From Chroococcidiopsidaceae cyanobacterium CP_BM_RX_35 (GTDB taxonomy: Bacteria; Cyanobacteriota; Cyanobacteriia; Cyanobacteriales; Chroococcidiopsidaceae): a stretch of 7,063 nucleotides of DNA. The notes below the pieces were generated by a model. It searched no databases. It saw nothing but the letters and a program-made list of their open reading frames with translations, and was not told the DNA's origin. Positions 6,685-7,063 of the stretch are shown piece by piece (position 1 is the first letter of the stretch; each line of letters opens with the position of its first letter). Made by a program: the position numbers and the translations under genes. The stretch spans positions 1-7,063 of the forward strand of contig JAFAVL010000769.1 in the NCBI GenBank assembly GCA_019242465.1, in the 5' to 3' direction.

Positions 6685-6894
6685 ATGGAAACGCTGGAGT
6701 TTGTAATTTTTCCAGATGGTCGGGTACAAGAAAAGGTAACTGGCATTGTGGGTGCCACCTGTACTGAGGTTACAGCTCGAATAGAAGCTGAGCTAGGGCA
6801 AGTTCTCAAAATTGAACAAACCTCAGAATTTTTTGCAGCAGCGCTGCAACACTCTACCGTTGCGACGACCCATTCAACATTTAGTGAGTGGTAA
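6685..6894 (+). CDS. DUF2997 domain protein
   Basis: A 69-residue protein covering the whole DUF2997 family, recognised by METLEFVIFPDGRVQEKV at the N-terminus, then GIVGATCTEVTARIEAELG (21-39) and EQTSEFF (44-50), ending in FSEW. Family members are short cyanobacterial and bacterial proteins without known biochemistry. It is probably a small soluble alpha/beta protein; C26 is the only cysteine. A weak purine stretch (GATAAGAG) precedes the ATG. It lies 41 bases before ycf35 on the same strand, a pairing I recall as recurrent in cyanobacteria, so the two products probably act together. Recognition of the family is confident; function is unknown. Confidence 0.9.
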   Translation: METLEFVIFPDGRVQEKVTGIVGATCTEVTARIEAELGQVLKIEQTSEFFAAALQHSTVATTHSTFSEW

Positions 6895-6935
6895 GTTTTT
6901 TATTTAGTCTCGTTTGATTTATTTACACAACCAAC

Positions 6936-7063
6936 ATGTCACACTTTAGCCAAATTAAAACTCAAATCCGCAATCTTGACTTCCTAAAAACTGCTTTAAC
7001 TGACCTGGGAGTTGAATGGAAAGCTGGTCCGAAAGCGGTACGTGGTTATCGAGATCAAACCCG
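6936..7063 (+). CDS. ycf35: Ycf35 / DUF1257 family protein, N-terminal part; cut by window edge
   Basis: Forty-two complete codons plus two bases are present, starting MSHFSQIKTQIRNLDFLKTA, followed by LTDLGVEWKAGPKAVRGYRDQT. This N-terminus is characteristic of Ycf35 (DUF1257), a protein of roughly 120-130 residues conserved in cyanobacteria and encoded in several algal plastid genomes. Its biochemical role is not established. The frame is open to the window end. No Shine-Dalgarno precedes the ATG. The position just after the DUF2997 gene suggests a two-gene or longer operon continuing beyond the window. Confidence 0.93.
   Translation, partial: MSHFSQIKTQIRNLDFLKTALTDLGVEWKAGPKAVRGYRDQT

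Overview
The window is from a cyanobacterium. Three things point there: a DnaK with the cyanobacterial DnaK2-type N-terminus next to grpE, the tight pilB-pilT-pilC order characteristic of cyanobacterial type IV pilus loci, and a DUF2997 gene followed by ycf35 (DUF1257), a family found in cyanobacteria and some plastid genomes. Two HIP1 octamers (GCGATCGC) and heptamer-like G/C-rich intergenic repeats agree with this. Genus cannot be fixed from the sequence.

Layout. Positions 1-1160 (minus strand) hold the chaperone pair grpE (complete) followed by the first 91 codons of dnaK, separated by a 155-base gap with a compound stem-loop. Positions 1161-1356 are a divergent intergenic region with three near-identical 11-base direct repeats plus a diverged fourth, and a perfect 7-bp dyad just before pilB. 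Positions 1357-5893 (plus strand) hold pilB, pilT and pilC. The pilB-pilT gap is filled by G-runs and carries the only textbook Shine-Dalgarno of the window; the short pilT-pilC gap has a C-rich heptamer-like repeat. An unrecognised 178-codon gene (5929-6465) follows pilC after 35 bases. Then comes a 219-base non-coding stretch, a 69-codon DUF2997 gene, and the start of ycf35, which runs off the window.

How it works together. PilB (extension ATPase), PilT (retraction ATPase) and PilC (inner-membrane platform) form the motor of the type IV pilus, which drives twitching motility, phototaxis and DNA uptake in cyanobacteria. GrpE is the nucleotide exchange factor for DnaK, so the divergent pair is a functional chaperone unit. 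DUF2997 and Ycf35 probably form a separate unit of unknown function.

Nothing here is a clearly undescribed system; most genes are conserved core genes. The points most worth following are the extra C-terminal four-cysteine module of PilB (possible Hfq docking site), the orphan gene after pilC, the repeat/dyad architecture upstream of pilB, the G-run and C-run repeats flanking pilT, and the poorly understood DUF2997-Ycf35 pair.
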